Source: an uncultured Clostridia bacterium
Lineage (GTDB): Bacteria; Bacillota; Clostridia; Saccharofermentanales; Saccharofermentanaceae
Length of the DNA stretch: 64,000 bases
Direction: 5' to 3'
Assembly (NCBI GenBank): GCA_937876985.1
Contig: CALEFT010000031.1
Coordinates: forward strand, 1 to 64,000
This document shows, piece by piece, positions 17,044 through 26,349 of this stretch (positions are counted from its first letter, which is position 1; every line of letters starts with the position of its first letter). Below the pieces are notes generated by a model. The model had not been told where the DNA came from and ran no database searches. It saw only the letters and a list, made by a program, of their open reading frames with translations. Made by a program: the position numbers and the translations under genes.

Positions 17044-19086
17044 ATGGAAATAAAGCTAGCAAAGTTTTCTGGTTTTTGTTTTGGTGTAAAAAACGCAGTC
17101 GATACAGCATATAGAATACTTGAGGAATATAAGAATAAAGATATTCCCTTGTATATGCTTGGTGAGCTTACACATAATGATATAGTTGTATCCGATTTGC
17201 TAGCAAAAGGATTTAAGTTAATAAATAAGCCAGAAGAAGCAACTGAGAATAGTCTCGTGCTTCTTCGTGCTCATGGAGTTACGACGGATGTATATGATGT
17301 TTTATCTAGAAAGAATTGCAAAGTAATTGATTGCACATGTCCTTTTGTTAGTAAAATTCATAAAATAGTAGAGAAGGCAACAAAGGAAGGTAAAAATATT
17401 ATCGTCACAGGAACTAAGGGGCATCCAGAGGTAGTTGGCATTTGTAGCAGAGCTCCAGAAGATAAAGTTTATGTGATTTCAAATGTTGATGAAATAGATA
17501 ATATACCATTTGATATTGCTAATTCTATATTGGTATCTCAAACAACATTTTCGACTGAAGAATATAAGAAAATTTGTGAAAATGTAAAAAAATATTTGAA
17601 TAATGATACTGTGTTTGATACAATATGCAATACGACTGAAAGTAGGCAAAATGAAGCAGTCAGGTTAGCGCGTGATTCAGATGCAATGATTGTTATCGGA
17701 TCTAAGCATAGTTCTAATACTCGTAAGCTTTATGATATCTGCAAGAGTCGATTAGCGAAGACGTACCTTGTTTCTAATTCTCAAGACATTGAGGCCCTAG
17801 TTAATAATAAAGAGTTTGTCGGGGTTTCAAGAATTGGTATTACTGCAGGTGCATCTACGCCGGAATGTATTATTTTGGAGGTTGTCGGTAAGATGGAAGA
17901 GAACGACATTAATTTTGGTGACTATATCGATAGTATTCCTCAGCTAAGAAAAGGAACTATCGTGAAGGGAGTAGTAACTTCGGCAGACGCTGATTATGTT
18001 TACGTTGACGTTCGCGATAAGTCTGAAGGCAAGATTCCTGTTAAAGAGCTAGAGAAGGACCCAGAGTTCGATATTGCTAAGGCTGTAGAAGAGAGAATGG
18101 AAGTTACTGTTGCAGTTAAGAGCATTAGAAATTCTGATATGGGTAAGGAAATTCTCCTATCCAAGGGTCAGGTTGATATGGAGCAGCACAAGGCTGCACT
18201 TGAAGAGGCTTATAATTCTAAGACTCCAGTTTCTATTAAGATTATCTCAGTTGTTAAGGATGGCGTAATTGGTTCATTCATGGGAACAATTGATGTATAT
18301 GTTCACCGTTCACAGCTTAAGCTTGCTAAGGTTGAGGCTGAGCAGCTCAATAGCTTCAAGGGTGAAGTGATTGATGTAATCATCACTAAGTTTGAGACAG
18401 ATCCTAGAAACAGACTCAGAGTATCTGGTTCACACCGTCAGATTCTTGCTACAGAGCGTAAGGCTAAGGAGCAGGCAATCTGGGATAGCATTGAGGAAGG
18501 CAAGATGTACAAGGGTATCGTTAGATCTACTCCTGACTTCGGTGCATTCGTTGATATCGGTGGTGTAGACGGACTTGTTCACAACACAGAGTTATCCTGG
18601 AACAGAATCAGAAAGTCTTCTGATGTTGTATCTATCGGTGATGAGATTGACGTTTATGTAATCAGCTTCGATCCAGCTACAAAGAAGATTCAGCTCGGAT
18701 ACAAGAAGATTGAGGATGATCCTTATTATCAGATCGAAGAGAGAATCCCAGTTGGTTCTATCGTTAAGGGTAAGGTAGTAAGAATCAAGGACTTCGGCGC
18801 ATTCATTCAGCTCGAGCCAAACCTTGACGCACTTTGCCATGTATCTCAGATTTCTACAGAGAGACTTAAGACTCCTAGAGATGTTCTTTCTGAGGGCATG
18901 ATGGTTGAGGCTAAGGTTATTGAGATTAAGAAGGACGATCGTCGCATCTCCGTTTCCATTAAGGAAGTTAATCCAATTAACCCAGAGAAGACAGATGACG
19001 AAGACGTTTATGCTATCTCTGATGTAGAAGAAGTTGCAGAGGTTGAAGCTGAGGCAGAGGCACCAGCAGAGACAACAGAAGAATAA
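17044..19086 (+). CDS. ispH: IspH (HMBPP reductase) fused to four-domain ribosomal protein S1
   Basis: The N-terminal part (about 1-285) is the iron-sulfur enzyme that makes IPP and DMAPP from HMBPP in the last MEP-pathway step. Its cluster ligands are Cys12, Cys99 (in CTCP) and Cys195 (in TICNTTES), and HSSNTRKL is also present. The rest carries four S1 RNA-binding domains (starting near residues 303, 388, 476 and 561), most clearly KGIVRSTPDFGAFVDIGG and KGKVVRIKDFGAFIQLEP. It ends in an acidic tail. This fusion is well known in Clostridia. ATG 17044 with AGAGGCGA upstream is preferred to GTG 17026, which overlaps the cmk stop. Confidence 0.95.
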   Translation: MEIKLAKFSGFCFGVKNAVDTAYRILEEYKNKDIPLYMLGELTHNDIVVSDLLAKGFKLINKPEEATENSLVLLRAHGVTTDVYDVLSRKNCKVIDCTCPFVSKIHKIVEKATKEGKNIIVTGTKGHPEVVGICSRAPEDKVYVISNVDEIDNIPFDIANSILVSQTTFSTEEYKKICENVKKYLNNDTVFDTICNTTESRQNEAVRLARDSDAMIVIGSKHSSNTRKLYDICKSRLAKTYLVSNSQDIEALVNNKEFVGVSRIGITAGASTPECIILEVVGKMEENDINFGDYIDSIPQLRKGTIVKGVVTSADADYVYVDVRDKSEGKIPVKELEKDPEFDIAKAVEERMEVTVAVKSIRNSDMGKEILLSKGQVDMEQHKAALEEAYNSKTPVSIKIISVVKDGVIGSFMGTIDVYVHRSQLKLAKVEAEQLNSFKGEVIDVIITKFETDPRNRLRVSGSHRQILATERKAKEQAIWDSIEEGKMYKGIVRSTPDFGAFVDIGGVDGLVHNTELSWNRIRKSSDVVSIGDEIDVYVISFDPATKKIQLGYKKIEDDPYYQIEERIPVGSIVKGKVVRIKDFGAFIQLEPNLDALCHVSQISTERLKTPRDVLSEGMMVEAKVIEIKKDDRRISVSIKEVNPINPEKTDDEDVYAISDVEEVAEVEAEAEAPAETTEE

Positions 19087-19116
19087 TTCTTCTACAATTT
19101 ATAATCATTAATAATC

Positions 19117-19150
19117 AATATCCCAAGATTTTGGTCTTGGGATATTTTTT
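19117..19150 (+). terminator. Rho-independent terminator after ispH-rpsA
   Basis: A perfect 12-base stem: AATATCCCAAGA (117-128 past 19000), loop TTTTGG, TCTTGGGATATT, followed by T residues to 19150. It ends the scp/cmk/rpsA transcript. Confidence 0.93.
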
Positions 19151-19267
19151 GTCTTATTGTTTCTTGACTCATTCACGTTATTTTCACAAAAATCATCGTA
19201 AAATGAGGCAAATGCATCCGATTTGTTTCTTTTACGTGGCAAAAATGGGAGAAAACAGCAGATTTCA

Positions 19268-19295
19268 TTCAAATATTGAATTACCGTGGTATAAT
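19268..19295 (+). promoter_or_regulatory. extended -10 promoter directly before the NlpC/P60 gene
   Basis: TTCAAA (19268-19273), a 16-base spacer, then TATAAT (19290-19295) preceded by TGG, giving the extended form TGnTATAAT. The -10 ends only six bases before ATG 19302, so that ATG would lie at the transcription start. Confidence 0.55.
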
Positions 19296-19301
19296 CTTGG
19301 C

Positions 19302-20603
19302 ATGGAAAAGATTATGGAAAAAATTATCAATTTTATTAATTCGGAGTATTCAGGTCGAATGCTTGCTAAGTTTTGCGCAATTTTAATGACATGTGCAATC
19401 GTTATGACCTCAGTATTCCCAGAGCCCGCAGGGGCTGATGAAGATGTTCTCTTACATCTTCAGTCTAACCCATTAACTTCGGATGTAATTGTAAATGATG
19501 CTGATTTCATAAGCGATCCAAATCTTGTTGATGCGCAAGTTGCTGCTGTTAGCAGTGGCGTAAGTCCAGAAGACTACTCTCATGACCAAAGCTCTGAGAG
19601 TAACCTAGCATCAAATACCTTTACTATTACATCTCAAACAACAGACTCTGGCGTACCAATCGAAATTATTGATGTTGAAGAATTTACTCCTGATGGAGCT
19701 GATTATTGGGTATCTTGCACTGAAGCTAATGTAAGAAGTCTTCCAAATGTCGATTCTGAAATTGTTGGACATATTTACTATGCTGACCAGGTGAGAAGAT
19801 TAACTTATGGACAGTCTTGGTCCTTCGTTAGATTAGAGGATGGAACAGAGGGCTATTGTCTTAATTCCTTCCTCTCAAGTGAAGAAATTGTTCCACCTAC
19901 AGCAACTCCAACTCCGACAAGCACACCTCGTGCTACTGCAACTCCTGTTCCTGCCGCAAACAATGCTCCAGCAGAAACTACAACACCTACACAGAATAAT
20001 GTTCAATATGAAGAAACATCATATTCAGCTCGTGTATATGCATCTTGTTCGCTCAATTTAAGAAGCGGTCCAGATACTTCCTATTCCTTGGTTCGAGTTC
20101 TTAATGCAGGCGATGAGATTGATGTTGTTGCACAGACATCTAATGGCTGGTACAGAACTGTAAATGGAAATTATGTAAAAGCATCTCTATGTACAGATAC
20201 GCCACCAGCTCCTCCAGCAGATAATGGTGGTTCGGGTGATGCTACAAACGACTTTAGTAGCTATTGTCTAAGCTTTGTTGGTTGTCCATATGTCTATGCA
20301 GGTATGAGTCCTAGTGGCTTCGATTGCTCCGGCTTCGTATCGTATGTATTTGCAAATTACTATGGAATCTCATTGCCACATAGTGCAGATAGTATCTCAG
20401 ATTATGGTTATGCTGTTTCTGCTGACGAGGTTCAAGTAGGTGATATTATATGTAACGACCATAACTACGACGGATATATGGATCACGTAAGCGTCTATAT
20501 TGGAGATAATACAGTAGTCCATGCATCTACATCTACCACAGGCGTTATTACAAGTACTTTCTCTAACTTAAATAACGTAGCTACAATTCGTAGAATTCTC
20601 TAA
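19302..20603 (+). CDS. secreted SH3-domain NlpC/P60 endopeptidase
   Basis: A cell-wall hydrolase of about 433 residues. A hydrophobic export segment (LAKFCAILMTCAIVMTSV, then PEPAGA) is followed by a first bacterial SH3 domain (CTEANVRSLPNVDSEIVG), a Thr/Pro-rich linker, a second SH3 domain (CSLNLRSGPDTSYSLVRVL) and the NlpC/P60 domain. That domain has catalytic Cys in DCSGFVSYVF and His in DHVSVYIGD. It should cut peptide stems of peptidoglycan. The start is uncertain: ATG 19302 has no ribosome binding site and abuts a promoter, while ATG 19359 gives a compact signal peptide and has GGAG some bases upstream. The longer open frame back to 19131 crosses the terminator and promoter and is rejected. 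Confidence 0.85.
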   Translation: MEKIMEKIINFINSEYSGRMLAKFCAILMTCAIVMTSVFPEPAGADEDVLLHLQSNPLTSDVIVNDADFISDPNLVDAQVAAVSSGVSPEDYSHDQSSESNLASNTFTITSQTTDSGVPIEIIDVEEFTPDGADYWVSCTEANVRSLPNVDSEIVGHIYYADQVRRLTYGQSWSFVRLEDGTEGYCLNSFLSSEEIVPPTATPTPTSTPRATATPVPAANNAPAETTTPTQNNVQYEETSYSARVYASCSLNLRSGPDTSYSLVRVLNAGDEIDVVAQTSNGWYRTVNGNYVKASLCTDTPPAPPADNGGSGDATNDFSSYCLSFVGCPYVYAGMSPSGFDCSGFVSYVFANYYGISLPHSADSISDYGYAVSADEVQVGDIICNDHNYDGYMDHVSVYIGDNTVVHASTSTTGVITSTFSNLNNVATIRRIL

Positions 20604-20609
20604 CAAAAT

Positions 20610-20640
20610 AAGGCTTGTTCCAATAAGGAGCAGGCCTTTT
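20610..20640 (+). terminator. Rho-independent terminator after the NlpC/P60 gene
   Basis: AAGGCTTGTTCC (20610-20621) pairs with GGAGCAGGCCTT (20627-20638) using wobble pairs, followed by Ts. Confidence 0.8.
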
Positions 20641-20711
20641 CTAAAAGCATAAAAAATTCAACAAGTCTTGTGATATACTAGGTAAGATATTGTAAAACTA
20701 TGGAGGTATAC

Positions 20712-22028
20712 ATGAAATTAACATCTGAAAAGCTAGATTTTCTTAAAGCAATGATTGCTATTCCAAGTGTTGGAGGAGACCCTGTACCAGGCGCTCCATA
20801 TGGAGAGAATTCTAGAAAGGCACTTTCATATTTCCTTGATTATGCAGCTTCAAATGGTTTTGAAACTGGTGTATTTAACGATAAGGTAGGATATGTAGAT
20901 TACGGGACAGGTGATAAGATGCTTGCAATTCTATGTCACTTAGATGTAGTTCCTGCTGGAGATGGATGGAATACAGATCCATTCGAGTTAGTTGTTAAGG
21001 ATGATGCACTATATGGACGCGGCATCGTTGACGACAAGGGACCAGCATGTGCAGCATTATTTGCACTAATGAGAATTAAGGAAGAAGGAATCAAGCTTCC
21101 ATGTAAAGTAAGAATTATTGTTGGTAGTGATGAAGAAAGAACTTGCGGATGTATGCATGAATATGCAACTAATCCTGATGCAGTAATGCCTGATCTCGGC
21201 TTTACTCCTGATGCTGACTATCCTGCGATTTTTGCAGAGAAGGGTATCTTGCAAGTGAAGTTTACTGGAGCCGGCGTAAATGGCGTTAAGGCACAAGGTG
21301 GATTTGCCGCAAATATGGTTCCAGCAGCAGCTAAGATTATATTCGAAGCTGATGGTAAGACAGTTGAGCTTTCTAAGCAGGGAAAGAGTGCACATGGTTC
21401 TAAGCCAGAACTTGGTGTAAATGCAATAGCATTACTTGTTAAAGAAATCTATGCACAAGACCTCGCAATTAAGGATATTCCAGTAATTAAGTTCATTAAT
21501 GACTATTTAGTAGATGTTGATACAAAGACTCTTGCAGATTGCGACATCAATGATCAGTCTGGCGTGATGAGTGTATCCTGTGACATTCTTAAGATTGATG
21601 AGAACGAGCAGTCTTGTACAATTGACATCCGTTACCCAATCAGTGCGAAGAAGGATGACATTATGAATGCTTTGTCTGCTAACGCTTCTAAGTATAATCT
21701 CACAGCAAGTGTTGGTGCTCATATGGATCCTATATGCACAGATAAGGACTCTGAAGCAATTAGTATTCTTTCTAACATCTGGGTAAAGTATATGGATAAG
21801 ATTTCCAACTTCAAGCCAGAATACAAGACTACATACGCAGAACCAATTGCTATCGGTGGTGGTACATATGCTAGACATCTCGATAATATTGTTGCATTTG
21901 GACCACAAGCTCCATGGAACGAAGATCAGTGTCATCAGGCAAATGAGCACATGACAGTATCTGACTTCGAGACAAGTGAGGATATTACATACGAGGCAAT
22001 TATTAAGTTCTCTGAGTTACTAGGATGA
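20712..22028 (+). CDS. pepV: PepV-type dipeptidase (M20 metallopeptidase)
   Basis: A 438-residue zinc peptidase that cleaves dipeptides with a free N-terminus. Metal ligands appear in ILCHLDVVPAG, GRGIVDDKGP, GSDEERTCG and FTPDADYPAIF, and the C-terminal histidine lies in QCHQANEHM. A long inserted lid domain (about 185-310) containing SAHGSKPELG is typical for PepV. ATG 20712 is placed by the GGAGG at 20702; an upstream in-frame ATG at 20700 lies within that site. The gene is transcribed alone between two terminators. Confidence 0.93.
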   Translation: MKLTSEKLDFLKAMIAIPSVGGDPVPGAPYGENSRKALSYFLDYAASNGFETGVFNDKVGYVDYGTGDKMLAILCHLDVVPAGDGWNTDPFELVVKDDALYGRGIVDDKGPACAALFALMRIKEEGIKLPCKVRIIVGSDEERTCGCMHEYATNPDAVMPDLGFTPDADYPAIFAEKGILQVKFTGAGVNGVKAQGGFAANMVPAAAKIIFEADGKTVELSKQGKSAHGSKPELGVNAIALLVKEIYAQDLAIKDIPVIKFINDYLVDVDTKTLADCDINDQSGVMSVSCDILKIDENEQSCTIDIRYPISAKKDDIMNALSANASKYNLTASVGAHMDPICTDKDSEAISILSNIWVKYMDKISNFKPEYKTTYAEPIAIGGGTYARHLDNIVAFGPQAPWNEDQCHQANEHMTVSDFETSEDITYEAIIKFSELLG

Positions 22029-22057
22029 AACGTTTTGTGTTGTTAAATTTGTTTGAG

Positions 22058-22090
22058 ATAGGGGATGGCACATGGCTGTCCCTTATTTCT
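22058..22090 (+). terminator. probable terminator after pepV
   Basis: ATAGGGGATGGC (22058-22069) pairs with GCTGTCCCTTAT (22075-22086) with several wobbles, followed by TTCTT. Confidence 0.6.
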
Positions 22091-22124
22091 TGTTGCATAT
22101 GATAAATTAGATTAGAAAAAACAC

Positions 22125-22153
22125 TTGCATCATATGGATTAGAAGGTTATAAT
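22125..22153 (+). promoter_or_regulatory. promoter of rpsB-tsf
   Basis: TTGCAT (22125-22130), a 17-base spacer, TATAAT (22148-22153). About 95 bases of leader precede the rpsB ATG; no known S2 leader fold was recognised in it. Confidence 0.7.
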
Positions 22154-22255
22154 TGTCGAGCATAAAAATCACGTATTATGCCTTTTGTGCTACGATTAAT
22201 AATACTTTTCGAGATTGTAGTGGGTAATACGGAAGATAAACAGGAGGAAATATTT

Positions 22256-23029
22256 ATGCCAGTTATTTTAATGAAGCAGCTTTTGGAAGCAGGCGTTCAC
22301 TTCGGTCACCAGACACGTCGTTGGAACCCAAAGATGAAGGAGTACATCTTCACAGAGCGTAACAGCATTCACATCATCGACCTACAGAAGACAGTTCGTA
22401 AGGTTGACGAGGCTTACATGGCAATGCGTAATATCGCTGCTGAGGGTGGTAACATTCTTTTTGTTGGTACAAAGAAGCAGGCTCAGGATTCTATCGCAGA
22501 AGAGGCTAAGCGTTGCGGAATGTACTACATGAACAACCGTTGGCTCGGTGGTACACTTACAAACTTCAAGACAATTAAGAAGAGAGTTGCTCGTTTGCTT
22601 GAGCTCCGTGAGCTTGAAGCTGACGGTACATTTGAGGTTCTTCCTAAGAAGGAAGTTGCTAAGCTAAAGCTCGAGATGGAGAAGCTTGACAAGAACCTTG
22701 GTGGTATTGTTGGTATGAACAGCCTTCCTACAGCACTTTTCGTTGTAGATACAAAGAAGGAGCACCTTGCAGTTGCAGAGGCTAGAAGACTTAACATCCC
22801 AATCATTGCTATCGTTGATACAAACTGTGATCCAGAGGAAGTTGATTATGTAATCCCTGGTAACGACGATGCTATCCGTGCTGTTAAGCTTATCGCTGGT
22901 AAGATGGCTGATGCTATCATCGAGGCTAATCAGGGTGAGCAGTTCGAGGCAGCTGCTGAGACAGAGGGCGCTGATGTAGCAGAGGAAGCTGCTGAGTCAA
23001 TCGAAGAGATTGCTGAGCAAGAGGCTTAA
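22256..23029 (+). CDS. rpsB: 30S ribosomal protein S2
   Basis: Small-subunit protein of 257 residues with the usual LLEAGVHFGHQTRRWNPKMKEYIFTERN opening, NRWLGGTLTNFKTI and the PIIAIVDTNCDPEEVDYVIPGNDDA segment. A strongly acidic, alanine/glutamate-rich tail of about 30 residues extends past the conserved core. CAGGAGGAAAT precedes ATG 22256; the open frame from 22178 lies in the leader and is rejected. tsf follows by 33 bases in the standard rpsB-tsf pair. Confidence 0.98.
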   Translation: MPVILMKQLLEAGVHFGHQTRRWNPKMKEYIFTERNSIHIIDLQKTVRKVDEAYMAMRNIAAEGGNILFVGTKKQAQDSIAEEAKRCGMYYMNNRWLGGTLTNFKTIKKRVARLLELRELEADGTFEVLPKKEVAKLKLEMEKLDKNLGGIVGMNSLPTALFVVDTKKEHLAVAEARRLNIPIIAIVDTNCDPEEVDYVIPGNDDAIRAVKLIAGKMADAIIEANQGEQFEAAAETEGADVAEEAAESIEEIAEQEA

Positions 23030-23062
23030 TAGAAATTTTATCCAATATAGGAGGACATAAAT

Positions 23063-23995
23063 ATGGCAATTACAGCTCAACAGGTTAAGGAACTTCGTGA
23101 GATGACAGGTTGCGGAATCATGGACTGTAAGAAGGCTCTTACAGAGTGTGATGGTGACATCGAGAAGGCAATTGATAAGCTTCGTGAGAAGGGTATGGCT
23201 AAGGCTGAGAAGAAGGCAAGCAGAGCTGCTGCAGAGGGTATTGTAGCTTCTAATATTGCTGAGGACGGTAAGTCTGGTTGTATCGTAGAAGTTAACATTG
23301 AGACAGACTTCGCTGCTAAGACACCTAAGTTCATCGCTTTCGTAGATGCTATTTCTAATCAGGTTATGGCTACAGACGTTGCAGACGCTGAGGCTTTGAA
23401 GGAAACAACAATTGACGGTAAGGATGTTGATACATTCCGTAAGGAAGCTATCGCTGATATCGGAGAGAACATTTCTATCCGCCGTTTTGCAAAGTTCGCT
23501 ATCAATGGTAACGGTGCAGTTACATCTTATATCCACGCTGGTGGTAAGGTAGGTGTTCTTGTAGAGATCGTTACAGACAACGATGATGTAATTTCTACAC
23601 CAGAGTTCAAGACATTTGCTAAGGATATCGGAATGCAGATTGCAGCTTCTAACCCAACATGGATTACAAAGGAAGATGTTCCTGCTGAGGCTATCGAGAG
23701 AGAGACTGAGGTTATCCGTAACAAGGCTATTGCTGAGGGTAAGCCAGCTAAGATCATCGACGAGAGAATCGTTCCAGGCCAGATTAAGAACTTCTATTCT
23801 ATCAACTGCTTGATGAACCAGGAGTTCGTTAAGGCTGATGACGGTCAGTCCATTGAGGCTTACATCTCTTCTGTTGCAAAGAATCTTGGTTGCGACATTT
23901 CTATCACAAACTTCGCTCGTTTCGCTATGGGTGAGGGTCTTGAGAAGAAGGAAGATGACTTCGCTTCTGAGGTTATGAAGCAGGCTGGTCTCTAA
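23063..23995 (+). CDS. tsf: elongation factor Ts
   Basis: Guanine nucleotide exchange factor for EF-Tu. The 310-residue product has the N-terminal UBA-like domain (VKELREMTGCGIMDCKKALTE), the coiled segment, and the core with ETDFAAKTPKF (usually ETDFVA) that contacts EF-Tu. AGGAGGACATAA precedes the ATG. A hairpin terminator follows at about 24019. Confidence 0.97.
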   Translation: MAITAQQVKELREMTGCGIMDCKKALTECDGDIEKAIDKLREKGMAKAEKKASRAAAEGIVASNIAEDGKSGCIVEVNIETDFAAKTPKFIAFVDAISNQVMATDVADAEALKETTIDGKDVDTFRKEAIADIGENISIRRFAKFAINGNGAVTSYIHAGGKVGVLVEIVTDNDDVISTPEFKTFAKDIGMQIAASNPTWITKEDVPAEAIERETEVIRNKAIAEGKPAKIIDERIVPGQIKNFYSINCLMNQEFVKADDGQSIEAYISSVAKNLGCDISITNFARFAMGEGLEKKEDDFASEVMKQAGL

Positions 23996-24018
23996 TAATC
24001 AAAACTTGTAAATTATTT

Positions 24019-24053
24019 CCACATGCTAGTTCATTCTGGCATGTGGATTTTTT
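24019..24053 (+). terminator. Rho-independent terminator after tsf
   Basis: CCACATGC (24019-24026) pairs with GCATGTGG (24039-24046), with possible extra wobble pairs inside, followed by A and six Ts. Confidence 0.85.
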
Positions 24054-24107
24054 ATGTTACAAATTTTATTTCTCTCTCGAAAAGAGTCAAAAAGAGGATT
24101 TTCGTGT

Positions 24108-24136
24108 TTTACATATTGGTAGAAAAAATATAAAAT
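24108..24136 (+). promoter_or_regulatory. possible promoter for the pyrH operon
   Basis: TTTACA (24108-24113), a 17-base spacer, TAAAAT (24131-24136), about 30 bases before ATG 24166. Confidence 0.5.
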
Positions 24137-24165
24137 ATAGGGAGAAAAATTGGAGGTGCATTTGT

Positions 24166-24873
24166 ATGGCAGATGTTAAATACAAGAGAATCTTATTGAA
24201 GATTTCTGGTGAAGCTCTTGCTGGTGACAAGAAGCAGGGAATAAACGATGAAGTTCTTAAGAATATTACTGCTAAGATTAAGGCAGTTGCAGATCTTGGT
24301 GTAGAGGTTGCAGTAGTTGTTGGTGGCGGAAACTTCTGGAGAGGAAGATCTTCTGAGGCGATGGATAGAGTTACAGCAGATCATATGGGAATGCTTGCAA
24401 CAATGATGAATGCTTTAGCTGTATCAGATGCACTCGAGCAGCACGGTGCAGTTACTCGTGTCCTTTCTGCTATCGAGATTCGCCAAATGGCTGAGCCATA
24501 CATTCGTAAGAGAGCAGTAAGACACCTAGAGAAGGGTCGTATCGTTGTATTCGCTTGTGGTACTGGAAACCCATATTTCTCAACAGATACTGGCGCAGCA
24601 CTAAGAGCTACAGAAATTGGAGCAGATGTGTTCTTGAAGGCTACAATGGTTGATGGTGTTTATGATAAGGATCCTAATGTATATCCAGATGCAGTTAAGT
24701 ATGACAGAATTTCACATGATGATGTACTTAGACTTAATCTTAAGGTTATGGATTCTACTGCCGCTGCACTTTGCCGCGATAATAATACAAAAATTCTCGT
24801 TTTCTCTATGCAGGACCCAGAAAATATTGTTAGAATAGCAAGAGGCGAGAATCTAGGAACATTAGTAGAGTAA
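24166..24873 (+). CDS. pyrH: UMP kinase
   Basis: Hexameric amino-acid-kinase-family enzyme that makes UDP from UMP. The 235-residue product has YKRILLKISGEAL at the start, the VVVGGGNFWRG glycine loop and CGTGNPYFSTDTGAALRA. TTGGAGGTGCATT precedes ATG 24166; upstream frame is rejected because it runs through the promoter. It is the first gene of a co-directional run through frr, uppS, cdsA, dxr, rseP, ispG and polC, the usual clostridial order. Confidence 0.97.
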   Translation: MADVKYKRILLKISGEALAGDKKQGINDEVLKNITAKIKAVADLGVEVAVVVGGGNFWRGRSSEAMDRVTADHMGMLATMMNALAVSDALEQHGAVTRVLSAIEIRQMAEPYIRKRAVRHLEKGRIVVFACGTGNPYFSTDTGAALRATEIGADVFLKATMVDGVYDKDPNVYPDAVKYDRISHDDVLRLNLKVMDSTAAALCRDNNTKILVFSMQDPENIVRIARGENLGTLVE

Positions 24874-24891
24874 GATACGGAGGTAAATATT

Positions 24892-25458
24892 ATGATAGAA
24901 ATTACAAAGCAGGACTACGAAGCAATCGAGTCTAAGATGGACAAGACAATCAATAATCTTATCGAGAACTTTAATGCAATTAGAGCTGGTAGAGCTAATC
25001 CACGTGTTTTGGATAAGATTACAGTAGATTATTATGGTGCACCATCTCCACTTAACGCAGTTGCGAATATTCAGGTACCAGAAGCAAGAATGATTACTCT
25101 TGCACCATGGGATCCTTCTATGTTAAGAGAGATTGAGAAGGCTATCCTTTCTTCTGACCTTGGTATTACTCCTTCTAATGATGGTAAGATTATTAGACTA
25201 GTATTCCCAATTCTTACAGAGGAGAGACGTAAGGAGCTCGTTAAGACAGTTAAGGGTTATGGAGAAGAAGCAAAGGTTGCAATTCGTAATGTTCGTCGTG
25301 ATGCAATCGATAAGATGAGATCAGCAAATAAGAAGAAGGAACTTACTGATGATGATCTTAAGGACTTCGAAGAGAAGGTTCAGAAGATTACAGACAAGTT
25401 CACAAAGAAGGTAGACGAGTCTTGCGACAAGAAGGAAAAGGAGCTCATGGAGATTTAA
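24892..25458 (+). CDS. frr: ribosome recycling factor
   Basis: Splits post-termination ribosomes together with EF-G. The 188-residue product has the signature IRAGRANPRVLDKITVDYYG and VRNVRRDAIDKM. CGGAGGTAAA precedes the ATG, 18 bases after pyrH. Confidence 0.97.
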   Translation: MIEITKQDYEAIESKMDKTINNLIENFNAIRAGRANPRVLDKITVDYYGAPSPLNAVANIQVPEARMITLAPWDPSMLREIEKAILSSDLGITPSNDGKIIRLVFPILTEERRKELVKTVKGYGEEAKVAIRNVRRDAIDKMRSANKKKELTDDDLKDFEEKVQKITDKFTKKVDESCDKKEKELMEI

Positions 25459-25506
25459 TCTTCTTACTTCGCAAGTAATCACTTAGTATGAATTAGTAAT
25501 AGCATT

Positions 25507-25536
25507 GGGGCGAGGACCACTTCGCCTCATTTGTTT
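25507..25536 (+). terminator. hairpin between frr and uppS
   Basis: GGGGCGA (25507-25513) pairs with TCGCCTC (25522-25528), followed by ATTTGTTT. It may cause partial termination within the operon. Confidence 0.4.
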
Positions 25537-25554
25537 GATAAAGGAGTAATGGGC

Positions 25555-26349
25555 ATGGCATTCCTTGGACTTGGTAAGAAGAATAATGACTCTTCTAACG
25601 CAGCAATACAAACGGACAAATATGATACAACTGGCCTTAAGATTCCAACATCCTTAGGTGTAATAATGGATGGTAATGGCAGATGGGCTAAGAATCGTAT
25701 GCTTCCTAGAAGTGCTGGACATCGTGCAGGCGCAGAGAACCTTAAGGAGCTTTGTCGTAACTGTGGTAAGTTTGGCGTAAAGTATCTGACAGTATATGCC
25801 TTTTCGACAGAGAATTGGTCGAGACCAGAAGATGAAGTAAGTCAGCTTATGGATTTGTTCGTAGAGTTTTTCGAAAAGTATGATGCTGAGCTAGAGCAAG
25901 AAGGAATTCGAGTTCGCTTCAGTGGTGATATTGAGGCTTTGCCGGAGAGGATCAAGAAGGTTTGTCGCGAGGGTGAGCAAAGGTCTAAGAACAGACAGAA
26001 GATGCAGCTAATTGTTGCTTTCAATTACGGTGGAAGGCGAGAAATAGTTCAAGCGATTCAGAAGATTTCTAAGGATGTGCTTGATGGGAAGCTTAAGTTC
26101 GAGGATATTACTGAGCAGACTGTTCAGCAAAATCTATATTTGCCAGATGTTCCAGATGCTGACTTAATTATTCGACCTAGTGGAGAGCAAAGACTATCGA
26201 ATTTCTTGCTTTGGCAATCTGCATATTCTGAATTGTGGGTTTCTGATTGCTTGTGGCCAGATTTTGGTTATGATGAGTTACGCGAGGCTTTTGTCGCATA
26301 TACTGGCCGAGATAGGCGCTATGGTGGATTGTCCAAGGAGGAGAACTAA
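25555..26349 (+). CDS. uppS: isoprenyl transferase (undecaprenyl diphosphate synthase)
   Basis: Builds the C55 lipid carrier for wall synthesis by adding IPP units to FPP in cis. The 264-residue product shows LGVIMDGNGRWAKNR with the catalytic Asp, RSAGHRAGAENLKEL, AFSTENWSRP and the C-terminal DLIIRPSGEQRLSNFLLWQSAYSEL block. An N-terminal extension of about 30 polar residues precedes the core. ATG 25555 is chosen because AAGGAG is then eight bases upstream; ATG 25549 would be too close. cdsA overlaps the stop codon. Confidence 0.96.
   Translation: MAFLGLGKKNNDSSNAAIQTDKYDTTGLKIPTSLGVIMDGNGRWAKNRMLPRSAGHRAGAENLKELCRNCGKFGVKYLTVYAFSTENWSRPEDEVSQLMDLFVEFFEKYDAELEQEGIRVRFSGDIEALPERIKKVCREGEQRSKNRQKMQLIVAFNYGGRREIVQAIQKISKDVLDGKLKFEDITEQTVQQNLYLPDVPDADLIIRPSGEQRLSNFLLWQSAYSELWVSDCLWPDFGYDELREAFVAYTGRDRRYGGLSKEEN

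Noticed and set aside
19131..19301. N-terminal extension of the NlpC/P60 frame
   Set aside because: It would begin in the arm of the rpsA terminator and run through a promoter; the residues are not signal-like.
22997..23536. 179-residue open frame on the minus strand opposite tsf
   Set aside because: It lies wholly over rpsB/tsf coding sequence, has a cysteine/leucine-rich unnatural composition and no ribosome binding site. It is a codon-use shadow.
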